DNA of 64,000 bases from CAWBCI01 sp963787195. Lineage in GTDB: Bacteria; Bacteroidota; Bacteroidia; Bacteroidales; JAGOPY01. Shown piece after piece: positions 18,372 through 27,086 of this stretch. The notes below the pieces were generated by a model. The model searched no databases, was not told where the DNA came from, and was given only the letters and a program-made list of their open reading frames with translations. Numbering within the stretch: position 1 is the stretch's first letter; every line of letters starts with the position of its first letter. The stretch spans positions 1-64,000 of the forward strand of contig CAWBCI010000061.1 of the NCBI GenBank assembly GCA_963787195.1. The letters run 5' to 3'. A program made the position numbers and the translations under genes.

Positions 18372-18420
18372 CAGTCGTCAGTCTTCAGTCTTCAGTCGTT
18401 AGTCTTCAGTCGTTAGTCGG
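18372..18420. repeat. Heptamer tandem repeat AGTCTTC/AGTCGTT
   Basis: Seven units in a row: AGTCGTC, AGTCTTC, AGTCTTC, AGTCGTT, AGTCTTC, AGTCGTT, AGTCGGG. It is part of the 565-base gap between the serine hydrolase and the sigma factor gene and directly adjoins the second CTCCGTG element. Confidence 0.75.
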
Positions 18421-18430
18421 GGTATTCATC

Positions 18431-18591
18431 CTTTTACAATTTTCAATTTTCTATATAATATCTCATATTTCCCCCTCCGTGGTCCTCCGTGAAAATCTCC
18501 GTGACGCTCCGTGTAACAAAAAGAATGGCTGCTAGTGTGATACTTTTTTTTATTACACGGAGTTCCACTGAGGTAACGGAGATACACGGAG
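18431..18591. repeat. CTCCGTG inverted-repeat element, copy 2
   Basis: About 161 bases, matching the element at 8543-8702 over its whole length, including the outer CTTTTACAATTTTCAAT and the core ATGGCTGCTAGTGTGATAC. Arms here are TCCGTGGTCCTCCGTG and GATACACGGAG. No gene inside. It occupies most of the gap before the sigma factor gene. Confidence 0.7.
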
Positions 18592-18813
18592 AAAAAAATT
18601 AAGCGCTTAGCATTTTCCACCTTATCACCCTATCACCTTATCACTTTCCCCCCAATATCCAGTTCCGTCCTGAAAATCTTATCTTTAACAAACACAAGAT
18701 TCTGCCTTTTAAATTCGTTTTACATCATCTTCATAAAATAAAATAAATAAATATTTTTCGCCCAAGCAACCTTTTGAGCATAATCTGGCACTTTATAATA
18801 AACGGCCGTAACA

Positions 18814-19371
18814 TTGAAAAACACAATTACAATTCTGAAGCGTTCCACTGAGTTCACCGATAAGGAGCTCATTGAGAAATGCATCAAGAACAACCGCAAA
18901 GCCCAGAAACGACTTTATGAGAAGTACTGTAATGCCATGTACAGTACTTCATACCGCATTATGAAAGACCGGGAAGAAGCGCAGGATGTCCTGCAGGAAG
19001 CCTTTGTCCAGGTATTCAGGGATATCAGGCATTTCCGCATGGAATCCACCCTGGGGAACTGGATCAAGACCATCGTGGTAAGAGCTGCCCTGAAAAAACT
19101 CAGGGGCCGGATCCGCTTCGAATCCCTGGACGACAGTATGGATTCATACCAGCACGAAACCCTGGTCTATATCAATGCCGAACATCTCGAAAAAGCCATC
19201 CTCTCATTGCCATCGGGTTACCGCACAGTGTTCCTGCTGGTGGAAGTGGAAGGCTACGGGCATAAGGAAGTGGCCGATATGCTTGACATCACTGAAGGCA
19301 CTTCCAAATCGCAGCTCAGCCGGGCTAAAAAGATGCTTAAAAGATTGTTAACACCTCAATACGAAGACTAA
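18814..19371 (+). CDS. ECF-type RNA polymerase sigma factor
   Basis: 185 residues with sigma-70 region 2 (LYEKYCNAMYSTSYRIM, then EEAQDVLQEAFVQVFRDI, about residues 34-72) and region 4 (LPSGYRTVFLLVEVEGYGHK, then DITEGTSKSQLSRAKKMLK, about residues 131-177). It starts at a TTG; no nearby ATG gives the full region 2. Its stop overlaps the next start (TAATG), implying translational coupling to a membrane protein that may act as its anti-sigma factor. Bacteroidota ECF factors of this kind often govern surface or secretion genes. The target promoters are not known. Confidence 0.93.
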   Translation: MKNTITILKRSTEFTDKELIEKCIKNNRKAQKRLYEKYCNAMYSTSYRIMKDREEAQDVLQEAFVQVFRDIRHFRMESTLGNWIKTIVVRAALKKLRGRIRFESLDDSMDSYQHETLVYINAEHLEKAILSLPSGYRTVFLLVEVEGYGHKEVADMLDITEGTSKSQLSRAKKMLKRLLTPQYED

Positions 19372-20888
19372 TGGACCTGGAAAGAAATCATATGAACCAG
19401 CACTATGACCTGCCCCTGCACCGGCCCTCCATGGACCTGTGGGACCGGATCGAAGGAGAACTGGAGTTCCTGGATATGGTCCAGATCTATGGCCTGAACC
19501 TGAACGACCTCCCGGAACATGGCCCGGACCATCTTACCTGGCAGAATATTGAAGACCGCCTTCCGGTAACGCCTGTTTACGAAAGAACCTATTTCAAGAT
19601 AAGCCGGACTATACTGGCCCTGGGTCTCCTGGTATTCTTTGCATGGATCATCAGCCGGCTCATCCCCGGAACAGTGCAGCAAAGCCAGATAATTCCCACG
19701 GAAAACGATATCAACCTTGAAAATACGCTGAATAAAGCGACTCAGAATCAAAGTACAGAAAATCGGACGGCCAAATTTGATCCGTCTGCAGTGACGGGCA
19801 AAGTTTCCGGGACTGACAAACAAGCCGAAAATGCCATCACAGCTGAAACAAGCTCAAAAGAAAATTCAGGAACAGTAGCTGAAAAAATGAATAGCTTCAC
19901 TATTCCTGGTAATTCGTCTCATAAACAAAAGGCAGATATTTCCCCGGCAGTTACCGGCCGTAATAAAGCTGGGGAAATTTCATCTGCCCCTGATGAAAAT
20001 AATACGAACTCCTTTGAAAATACTACAGCCGTCGCAGCAATTCCTGTTTCTGATTCACGATCCCTTGATTATTCCAAAATGTCGGTATATGGGATAAACA
20101 GAATTAAAGGTTATGGACTTTCATCACCTGGAAAACCTGATGCCCGCACTAAATACTTCGTGAATAAATACCGGACTATTGAAATCGGGCTGAACGAAAG
20201 GATGGAAATAAATGAGTTGCCGGGAGGATTTCCTTCCGGGACTTATGTTTCATCTACTCCCGAACTAAATATCAGGATAGGCTTTAAAGGCTTTTTCGTG
20301 GAAAGCGGCATCGGATATAAACAGTTTGATGTTGAAAACCAGTATGGTTTAAATTATTATAAACTGAATTACCTGGGTAGTGTGCTGGTGATGAATGAAT
20401 ACCAGATAATACAATATGTAAATTCAGATGGGGAAATAGTAGTGGAAAAGATTTATCATCCAAGGCTGGTAAATGTATTCGATACCACTGCAGTAGTCAC
20501 GCCAACTACTGCCACAAGCCATTATAAATACCTGGAAATCCCTGTATTCATAGGAAAACAAATTTATTCCAGAAATATCTGGTCACTCAATGTGATTACA
20601 GGGGTGAGGCTGAATTTCCCCCTGAAAACTGTGGAGGTTTTGCCGAATGCGGGAGACCAAAGCTTCGATTATGTCAATATCGACCGGGTTGCAACCATGG
20701 GACATCAGTTTTATGCCCAGTTCTTCGCGGGCATCGAAAATAAATTTCTATTGACCAATTGGCTGAATTTCAGTTTAGAGCCTTCGTTTTCCTATAATTC
20801 GCAAAAAATGACTCTCGATAATATGGTCGTTCAGCATAATGGATTTTCATTTGGTTTGCGGGCTGGTCTGAGTGTCAATATTAAATAA
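19371..20888 (+). CDS. Membrane protein with cytosolic N-terminus and outer-membrane-barrel-like C-terminus; possible anti-sigma
   Basis: 505 residues. Residues 1-80 are hydrophilic (HRPSMDLWDRIEGELEF), residues about 82-103 form one membrane helix (ILALGLLVFFAWIISRL), and a Ser/Thr/Asn-rich linker runs to about 260. The last 240 residues are beta-rich and read like a Bacteroidota outer-membrane barrel domain (GFKGFFVESGIGYKQ, then FAGIENKFLLTNWLNFSLEP). The start overlaps the sigma factor stop. Position suggests an anti-sigma role for the N-terminus. A cytoplasmic tail joined to a barrel-like domain is unusual. Exact family unknown. Confidence 0.75.
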   Translation: MDLERNHMNQHYDLPLHRPSMDLWDRIEGELEFLDMVQIYGLNLNDLPEHGPDHLTWQNIEDRLPVTPVYERTYFKISRTILALGLLVFFAWIISRLIPGTVQQSQIIPTENDINLENTLNKATQNQSTENRTAKFDPSAVTGKVSGTDKQAENAITAETSSKENSGTVAEKMNSFTIPGNSSHKQKADISPAVTGRNKAGEISSAPDENNTNSFENTTAVAAIPVSDSRSLDYSKMSVYGINRIKGYGLSSPGKPDARTKYFVNKYRTIEIGLNERMEINELPGGFPSGTYVSSTPELNIRIGFKGFFVESGIGYKQFDVENQYGLNYYKLNYLGSVLVMNEYQIIQYVNSDGEIVVEKIYHPRLVNVFDTTAVVTPTTATSHYKYLEIPVFIGKQIYSRNIWSLNVITGVRLNFPLKTVEVLPNAGDQSFDYVNIDRVATMGHQFYAQFFAGIENKFLLTNWLNFSLEPSFSYNSQKMTLDNMVVQHNGFSFGLRAGLSVNIK

Positions 20889-20905
20889 TTTCTAAGTAAA
20901 AGTTG

Positions 20906-22297
20906 ATGAAAACAAAATTATATCTTACAGCCATTCTTATCCTCATTTTTACTCCTGCAATCTTCTGCCAGGCCGTTAATTATGATGATGTTGCTGTAAT
21001 TGTCAATCAACAAAGCCCGGTTTCACAACAGATCGCTTCCTATTTCCGGGAAAAGCGGGATATCCCTGAAAAGAATATGATATACATTTCCTGCCCCGAT
21101 GAGGAAAGCATTGACAGTATCGGCTTTGAGGAAATCCGTAAACAAATAGAAGATCAAATACTCCAGAAAGGGCTCGCGGGCAGTGTCAACTATCTTGTGA
21201 CCACCAAAGGAATTCCTTTCAATGTTGCAAAATCCGGTTGTGAAGGGGTGAACGGAGTCAGATATTGTTCTTCCTTCGATTCTGAACTGAGTCTGATCCT
21301 GAGCCCCTGGAGTGACCAAATCCTTTTTTCATCAACAGTTATAAATCCTTACTATGGTAAATCCAGTCATTTTTCAAGGGCTGATTATTCTATTTTTCTT
21401 GTGACAAGACTGGATGCTTATAGTTTTGATGATGTTAAAAAACTGATAGATCATAGCGGACCGGATATCACAGTGGATAAAACTTATGCTAAATTCATCA
21501 TCGACTTTTCTTATCTCTCCCAAACAGATTCTCTTATTACAAAAATGTTCAGCGATTTTGTGCAACCAGCCATTCAGGTTCTTAACTCCAAAGGCTGGAA
21601 GGTGGACTTCGACCCTGAACCCGCTATGGTATTAAATGAGGATCATGTGTTTGGGTATTATTCCATCAATTATCAACCCTCAAATAAAGTCCTGAATTAT
21701 AAGTGGCTGGATGGTTCCATTTCTGAAATTTTTCTTTCATCGGGTAATCTTACTTTTAATAAAGAAATGAATTACCTGAACGAACTTTCTATTCCCGATT
21801 TAACAGCAGAAGGCGCCACTTCTTCCATCGGTTATGTGAATGCTCCTTACTTTGCTACTGTTGATCAGATCAACGATTTTTATCAACGTTACCTGGATGA
21901 GAACGTTCATCCGGCTTACAATCTGGCTGAGTCATATTTTATGGCCATGCCGGTACTTTCAAACCAGGAGATAATCATAGGGGACCCTAAAACTTCGCTT
22001 CATATCGAACAAAGCAGCGGAATTGCGGAAACTAAAATTATGAATGGATTTAATGTCTATCCTAATCCTGTTACAGACAAATTGAACACTTTGTTTTATC
22101 TTGGAAAATCTTCCCTGATAAAAATAAGCATACAAAATTTAAGTGGCCAAACCTTAAAGTCGGTTGAGTTTACAGGTGAGAAGGGAATTATTCTAAAAGC
22201 CCTGGATGTTTCTGTTCTGTCGCCGGGAATGTATTTCGAAACTATCCTGGTTGACGGTGAAAGATTAGCGTCTGAGAAATTTATCAGGGCCGATTAG
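20906..22297 (+). CDS. TIGR03790-like protein with T9SS sorting domain
   Basis: About 463 residues. A signal peptide (LYLTAILILIFTPAIFCQ) precedes the family start VNYDDVAVIVNQQSPVSQQI, with REKRDIPEKNMIYI and NYLVTTKGIPFNV, matching the uncharacterised TIGR03790 family. The last 80 residues (FNVYPNPVTDKLNTLF ... SEKFIRAD) are a type A T9SS C-terminal domain, so the product is exported to the cell surface or medium. It follows the sigma/membrane-protein pair on the same strand and may be in the same operon (17-base gap). The function is unknown. I chose ATG 20906 over the TTG three bases upstream. Confidence 0.83.
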   Translation: MKTKLYLTAILILIFTPAIFCQAVNYDDVAVIVNQQSPVSQQIASYFREKRDIPEKNMIYISCPDEESIDSIGFEEIRKQIEDQILQKGLAGSVNYLVTTKGIPFNVAKSGCEGVNGVRYCSSFDSELSLILSPWSDQILFSSTVINPYYGKSSHFSRADYSIFLVTRLDAYSFDDVKKLIDHSGPDITVDKTYAKFIIDFSYLSQTDSLITKMFSDFVQPAIQVLNSKGWKVDFDPEPAMVLNEDHVFGYYSINYQPSNKVLNYKWLDGSISEIFLSSGNLTFNKEMNYLNELSIPDLTAEGATSSIGYVNAPYFATVDQINDFYQRYLDENVHPAYNLAESYFMAMPVLSNQEIIIGDPKTSLHIEQSSGIAETKIMNGFNVYPNPVTDKLNTLFYLGKSSLIKISIQNLSGQTLKSVEFTGEKGIILKALDVSVLSPGMYFETILVDGERLASEKFIRAD

Positions 22298-22303
22298 TTA
22301 TCG

Positions 22304-22328
22304 GGGATGCCTTCTCCACAGGCATCCC
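22304..22328 (+). terminator. Hairpin after the TIGR03790 gene
   Basis: GGGATGCC and GGCATCCC pair around a nine-base loop just after the stop codon. There is no strong T-run, so termination strength is uncertain. Confidence 0.45.
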
Positions 22329-22386
22329 AATTTCCTTCAATTTCCCGGATCCTGTTATTTTTCAATATTATTCTTTCCTGAATAAA

Positions 22387-23286
22387 CTATAAGAACATCA
22401 AAACCACACCACTTACACTGATCAGTGCCCCGATGATCTCAAGAGTATTGAATTTATGTTTAAACATGATGATGGAAGGAGGAATTATCAGAATGGGAAC
22501 GATGGCCATAATGGTTGAGGCAATTCCGGTTTCGGTAAATTTAACTGCCAGGAGTGAAAATGAAACCCCCAGGAAAGGCCCGAAGAAAGAGCCAAGAATT
22601 GTAGCTTTCATCCCGGCCCTGTCATGTATTGCTTTCCTGATCATATGCGTTTTATTGAGCAAAAGGATTATCAGCCCGAAACCTATGATAGCAGCGATGA
22701 TCCGGATCTGGGTTGCGGCAAAGGCGTCATATGATCCCATTCCATATTTGCTTAAGACAAGCCCAACAGCCTGTCCGACAGCTCCCCCAAATGCAAAAAG
22801 TATTCCTTTGAGGGGATAGGAAAGTTTTACCCTTCTACCCTTGAGCGGCCGTGTGAATATTGCAAGGGAAATCCCGCCAACTGTAAGGGCCATACCCAGT
22901 ATGTGAAGAGGTATCATCTTTTCTCCAAGAAAGCTCCAGCCAATCAGCGCTGTTATGGGAGGCACCAGGGTCATGATCAGCATGGAAATCCGGGAGTTGA
23001 TCAAAGCATAGGCCCGGAAGAGGAAATAATCCCCGAAAACAAAACCGACCAATCCGGACAAAGACAGCCAGAACCATGCATGGGAGGAAGCATCCAGTGG
23101 CAATGGTTTACCTCTTACAATAATATTAAAAATCAAGAGGAAGACAAAGGCAAAAAGCAGCCTTATCATATTCACGGAAAGTGATCCGATACGTTTGCTG
23201 GCTACCTCAAAAGACAAGGCCGTAACCGTCCAGAAGACAGCAGTGGCCAGGGCGGCAAGTTCACCGTAATGATTCGCTAATTGCAT
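22387..23286 (-). CDS. DMT superfamily transporter (EamA)
   Basis: About 299 residues with ten hydrophobic segments in two EamA repeats (first MQLANHYGELAALATAVFWT, later GVSFSLLAVKFTETGIASTI near the second). Such proteins export or import small metabolites or amino acids across the inner membrane. The substrate cannot be predicted. A longer frame starts at 23325, but the ATG at 23286 sits at the first membrane helix and is preferred. Confidence 0.85.
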   Translation of the reverse strand: MQLANHYGELAALATAVFWTVTALSFEVASKRIGSLSVNMIRLLFAFVFLLIFNIIVRGKPLPLDASSHAWFWLSLSGLVGFVFGDYFLFRAYALINSRISMLIMTLVPPITALIGWSFLGEKMIPLHILGMALTVGGISLAIFTRPLKGRRVKLSYPLKGILFAFGGAVGQAVGLVLSKYGMGSYDAFAATQIRIIAAIIGFGLIILLLNKTHMIRKAIHDRAGMKATILGSFFGPFLGVSFSLLAVKFTETGIASTIMAIVPILIIPPSIIMFKHKFNTLEIIGALISVSGVVLMFL

Positions 23287-23362
23287 ATTTTTTTGGTGGG
23301 CCAAAGATAAGGAATATGCATTCACACCATCCTCTTGCTTATCCTTTGGCTTAAAAATATAA

Positions 23363-23402
23363 AAGGCTGTTTCCGGATTTGGAAAAATCCGTAAACAGCC
23401 TT
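23363..23402 (-). terminator. Terminator after the Omp28/PKD gene
   Basis: On the minus strand AAGGCTGTTT pairs with AAACAGCCTT, an inner GGATT stem adds to it, and a T-rich run follows. It lies 20 bases beyond the stop of the gene at 23422. Confidence 0.7.
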
Positions 23403-23421
23403 CTCTCCGGAGAATATTATT

Positions 23422-25737
23422 TTAATCTGCTTTCACAAATTTCTTCACGGCATCAAAACCCTTTTCATTGCTAAGCCTGATTGAATAGAGGCCAGCAGGA
23501 AGGTTTGATATATTGAGGCTGAGGTGTCCTTCAGAGCCTGAAAAATTTTGTGATCCGCTGTAAACTATTTTTCCGAGATAATCAGTGATGATCACCTTAT
23601 AAGCTGCTCCAGCTTCCGCGTTAAAATCCATAATCAATTGATTTTTAACCGGATTTGGATAGATTTTAAGTTGATTTCCGGTAAATTCATCTATGCCGGT
23701 ACAATCGTCTATTACAACATCGAAATTTTCGGTAGTAGCCTGACAACCGGGTTCAGTAGTTTCTGTAACCATCAGGAAGCCATCTCCCGGATCTCCCCAG
23801 GTAACCATAACTTCGTTGGTACCCATTCCGCTGTTTATTATTCCACCGGAAATATCCCAAATAAAAGTACTGCCACTGGTCATCGGAGTTGAATAGATCA
23901 GGCCGGCTTCATCATTGCAAACATGGTTATTTCCGCTTATGACAGGTTCCGGTGCGGCAAAAACAGTCACATCTAGGGCATCTGTATAAATACTTGAACC
24001 GCAGTCATTAATTCCCTGAACACTAATTTGGGCAGTTCCGGTATAAGCTGCATCCCAGTCAACTACGGCAACGGTTGTGATACCGCTGATAGTACCTGCC
24101 TCAGCCGGTGTTAGCAACCAGCTATAGGCTGTTGCATTGGTTGATCCTGCTGTAATATATTCAGAGTTGTCGGAATAATTACATACTTCGGTCGGGCCTG
24201 CTGGTTCGGCCGGTTTAGAGGGGGGACTCATCTGGAAAATATAGGAATTACCGATCATCTGATTGGAACAATGATCGGATAAGGCGAGACATGTATAAAT
24301 ACCCTGGTCGGCCAGGTATCCGAAATCAAGGGGCGAACCGTCACCCGGTACAATCTGCCCTGTGGAGTTGCCATCCAGGTATAATTCATAATTCATCCCA
24401 GGTTCCGAACCATCTAATGTCAGGTCAATTCCAGGTTCTCCTTCACAATATCCGCCTCCGTCAGAAAGCGTAAAATCGAGGGGCGTATGAAATACAGTCA
24501 CAGGAAGATCATCCGACCATGTTCCCTGCCCGCAGCCATTGTCAGCCCTCACACTCACGTTAAAGCTACCCAAAAATGAAGGGTTCACGGTAAAAGTAGC
24601 TGTCGTACCGTTTCCGGTAATCGTTCCGGCATTAGAAGGATCGACTTGCCAGACATAGTCTGTCGCCCACGGAACACTTTGAGTGGTATATGTTTCAGCC
24701 GACTGAGCTTCACATAATTCGTCATTTCCGACCGGGACCGCAGCCTGGACAGGATTGGTGATTACCGTAATCATATTCGCGCGGTACATGGTATCGTAAA
24801 CCGTCCCGTCATACACAATTTGCTGCACACTAAAAGATCCAAGGGAATTATAGGATACAACAGGGTTCTGTTCGGTGGAAGTGGCCGGATTCCCTCCTTC
24901 AAAAACCCAGTTCCAGGAAATAATATTCCCCCCTGCTTCATCCGTATATTGAACTGAACTGCTCATACAAGGATTGGTTGTAGAAGCACTAAATCCAGCT
25001 GTAGCCTGCAATGGCTGCAGATCGGGAATACTCACTTCCGCTCCCTGCAGACATTCCTTGCTGTTGTCATCCTGAAGGAAAGCCACCAGTTCGCAATTAT
25101 TGGTAGCCCAATCTGTATCCATAGTGAAAGTAAGTTCAAGTGTAATATCGTCGGTATTTGAAAAATCCACACTTGTCCCGTTATAATCCGGCACCATGGC
25201 TCTTTCAACAAAATTCAGTTGGGTTTGTCCCTGCCAGTTACAAAGTATATCTGATTCCGTAAGGACAAGATGAGCTTTGATGTTGGTACTTGTAGTGGAA
25301 GCGGCTTTATGTATCTGAAGAGTGATATTGTATGTAGAACCTGTATGTTCCCCATAAATTCCAATAGTGAAGGAACTTTGGATCGCGATCCTTTGCTGAT
25401 ACAATGGAAGGTAATTTGGATACATACTTTCGGTATGGCTTCCGCCTACATAAGACAGAACTCCGTCAAAATGGGCAGTGGGGTAGCCGGTAACACTATA
25501 ATATGAATTTCTTGCATCGGAGGCTGGATTGGAATATTCATCACCATTATGGTATTCTATCACACCAACAGCACATCCGTTTTCGACCAGGTCATCCGCC
25601 CCTAAAGCAGCGCCCGGACAATATTGACACCAGGTCCCGGTACCTATTTCGACAATTACCTTGTCACGAGGTACCTGTTGAGCAAAAATAAACAAGCCTG
25701 TAAGGCTTAATAAAAGAGTAGAAATCAGCTTTTTCAT
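23422..25737 (-). CDS. Omp28-like, PKD/Ig-like surface protein with T9SS sorting domain
   Basis: About 771 residues. Signal peptide MKKLISTLLLSLTGLFIFAQ. Residues about 25-230 resemble the Omp28 family and carry a thioredoxin-like cysteine pair in GTWCQYCPGAA. Next come a PKD domain (ASTTNPCMSSSVQYTDEAGG, then ISWNWVFEGGNP) and several Ig-like modules, one with PAEAGTISG and GINDCG that is also seen in the protein at 39194. The C-terminus (KIYPNPVKNQLIMDF ... KKFVKAD) is a T9SS type A domain. Likely a surface adhesin or carrier with a possible redox domain; substrate unknown. Start set at ATG 25737, the signal peptide. Confidence 0.85.
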   Translation of the reverse strand: MKKLISTLLLSLTGLFIFAQQVPRDKVIVEIGTGTWCQYCPGAALGADDLVENGCAVGVIEYHNGDEYSNPASDARNSYYSVTGYPTAHFDGVLSYVGGSHTESMYPNYLPLYQQRIAIQSSFTIGIYGEHTGSTYNITLQIHKAASTTSTNIKAHLVLTESDILCNWQGQTQLNFVERAMVPDYNGTSVDFSNTDDITLELTFTMDTDWATNNCELVAFLQDDNSKECLQGAEVSIPDLQPLQATAGFSASTTNPCMSSSVQYTDEAGGNIISWNWVFEGGNPATSTEQNPVVSYNSLGSFSVQQIVYDGTVYDTMYRANMITVITNPVQAAVPVGNDELCEAQSAETYTTQSVPWATDYVWQVDPSNAGTITGNGTTATFTVNPSFLGSFNVSVRADNGCGQGTWSDDLPVTVFHTPLDFTLSDGGGYCEGEPGIDLTLDGSEPGMNYELYLDGNSTGQIVPGDGSPLDFGYLADQGIYTCLALSDHCSNQMIGNSYIFQMSPPSKPAEPAGPTEVCNYSDNSEYITAGSTNATAYSWLLTPAEAGTISGITTVAVVDWDAAYTGTAQISVQGINDCGSSIYTDALDVTVFAAPEPVISGNNHVCNDEAGLIYSTPMTSGSTFIWDISGGIINSGMGTNEVMVTWGDPGDGFLMVTETTEPGCQATTENFDVVIDDCTGIDEFTGNQLKIYPNPVKNQLIMDFNAEAGAAYKVIITDYLGKIVYSGSQNFSGSEGHLSLNISNLPAGLYSIRLSNEKGFDAVKKFVKAD

Positions 25738-25979
25738 AATTAATAGATAATTGATTAGTATTACTAAACCCAAAATTAAAATATATCATTATATATATAG
25801 AAGAGATTAAATAAATTCCATTTCAGGTTTAAAATTTAGGAGAATTCTAAATAAGCCCGGGAAAATATCTTTCCTGAATTAATCTTCAAATACCCGGGAA
25901 GGTCATTTATTTTAATCAAAGAATAAAAACAAATCCGGGATATCGCCTGATGAAGTTTCCAGGGAAGGATCTCAGGTTT

Positions 25980-26867
25980 TTATCCAATTGACATTTCCAC
26001 ATCCCATTTCAGGGCTGGGGGTAGCGCCCCTTTATGTATCCCTTCAATAAAAGTATCGGTGCACAGTTTCACATCTTCATGATACCCGCCTTCCAGGACG
26101 GCAAAAATATCGCTGAAGGCCCTTCTAAGACGGAATCCACATTCAAAAAATGATCTCAGGGAAACATTCAGCCCAAGCATAGTATCCTTATAATAAGCAT
26201 CAAAGCCGGCCGACACCCCTACGATGTCAGGGTCAAACTTAAATATCAATTCAATTGCCTTATCGAAGGCTTTCAAGAATTCCTTATCACCACTTCCGGA
26301 AATTAATGGAAAGTTACGGGTATAGCCCAGTCCTTCACCTATACCTGTTTCTTCTGCAAAACCAGTAAAAGGAAATGCATAATTCTGGTGAATAGAGCAA
26401 TAGAAAACTTTGTTGGTATTGTAGAAGATGGATTGCGTACCATCTCCATGATGCCCGTCAAAATCCAGAATAAAGACCCTTTTGCCTTCATTCACCAATT
26501 TCTGGGTAGCAATGGCAAGATTATTAAAAAAGCAGAAACCATGAGCAAATTCCCTGCCCGCGTGATGCCCGGGGGGGCGAACGACTGCAAAATCGTTTTG
26601 CTCTGCAGCCATGATTGTCAAACCCACGGCAGACAGGGCGGCCTCCCAGCTGTCTGGAGTAAGTAAGACCTCAGCAAGGTATTCACTTTGTGCACTTGCC
26701 TGCCTGATACTTTCAATATACTGATGTGAGTGGACAAGTTCCAGATAAGGTTCCCCGTTCAAGTCAACATCATCGTACTTTCCTTCAAATTCAGCAATAC
26801 GATAGGCTCCTTCAGCTTCACTGTTGATATTATGCAGGAGAGATTTCTTATTAAAGAGGACTTTCAT
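25980..26867 (-). CDS. Histone deacetylase-like (class II) amidohydrolase
   Basis: 295 residues with the arginase/deacetylase zinc core: FAVVRPPGHHAGREFAHGFC (His-His charge relay), ILDFDGHHGDGTQ (zinc ligands Asp and His), VSAGFDAYYKD (zinc aspartate) and VLEGGYHED. In bacteria such enzymes remove acetyl groups from polyamines or small amides, more often than from proteins. Cytoplasmic; no signal. It appears to be a single gene; the next gene starts on the other strand 219 bases away. Function beyond family is inferred. Confidence 0.9.
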   Translation of the reverse strand: MKVLFNKKSLLHNINSEAEGAYRIAEFEGKYDDVDLNGEPYLELVHSHQYIESIRQASAQSEYLAEVLLTPDSWEAALSAVGLTIMAAEQNDFAVVRPPGHHAGREFAHGFCFFNNLAIATQKLVNEGKRVFILDFDGHHGDGTQSIFYNTNKVFYCSIHQNYAFPFTGFAEETGIGEGLGYTRNFPLISGSGDKEFLKAFDKAIELIFKFDPDIVGVSAGFDAYYKDTMLGLNVSLRSFFECGFRLRRAFSDIFAVLEGGYHEDVKLCTDTFIEGIHKGALPPALKWDVEMSIG

Positions 26868-27086
26868 GTCGAATTCTATAAAACATAATATTCATCTAAT
26901 ATACGAAACTAAGGAAATATCATAAATATATATGAGCTTCCCACTATTTAGAATAATTACATATTGTAGATAAATTAAGAAATTGACCATAATATGGAAC
27001 AAAAAGTAGATAATTCTAACTAATTTAGTAATAGTCAAAACCCTGCTGAAATTTCATTTTTATAAAACTTTTTTAATTTATTAAGT

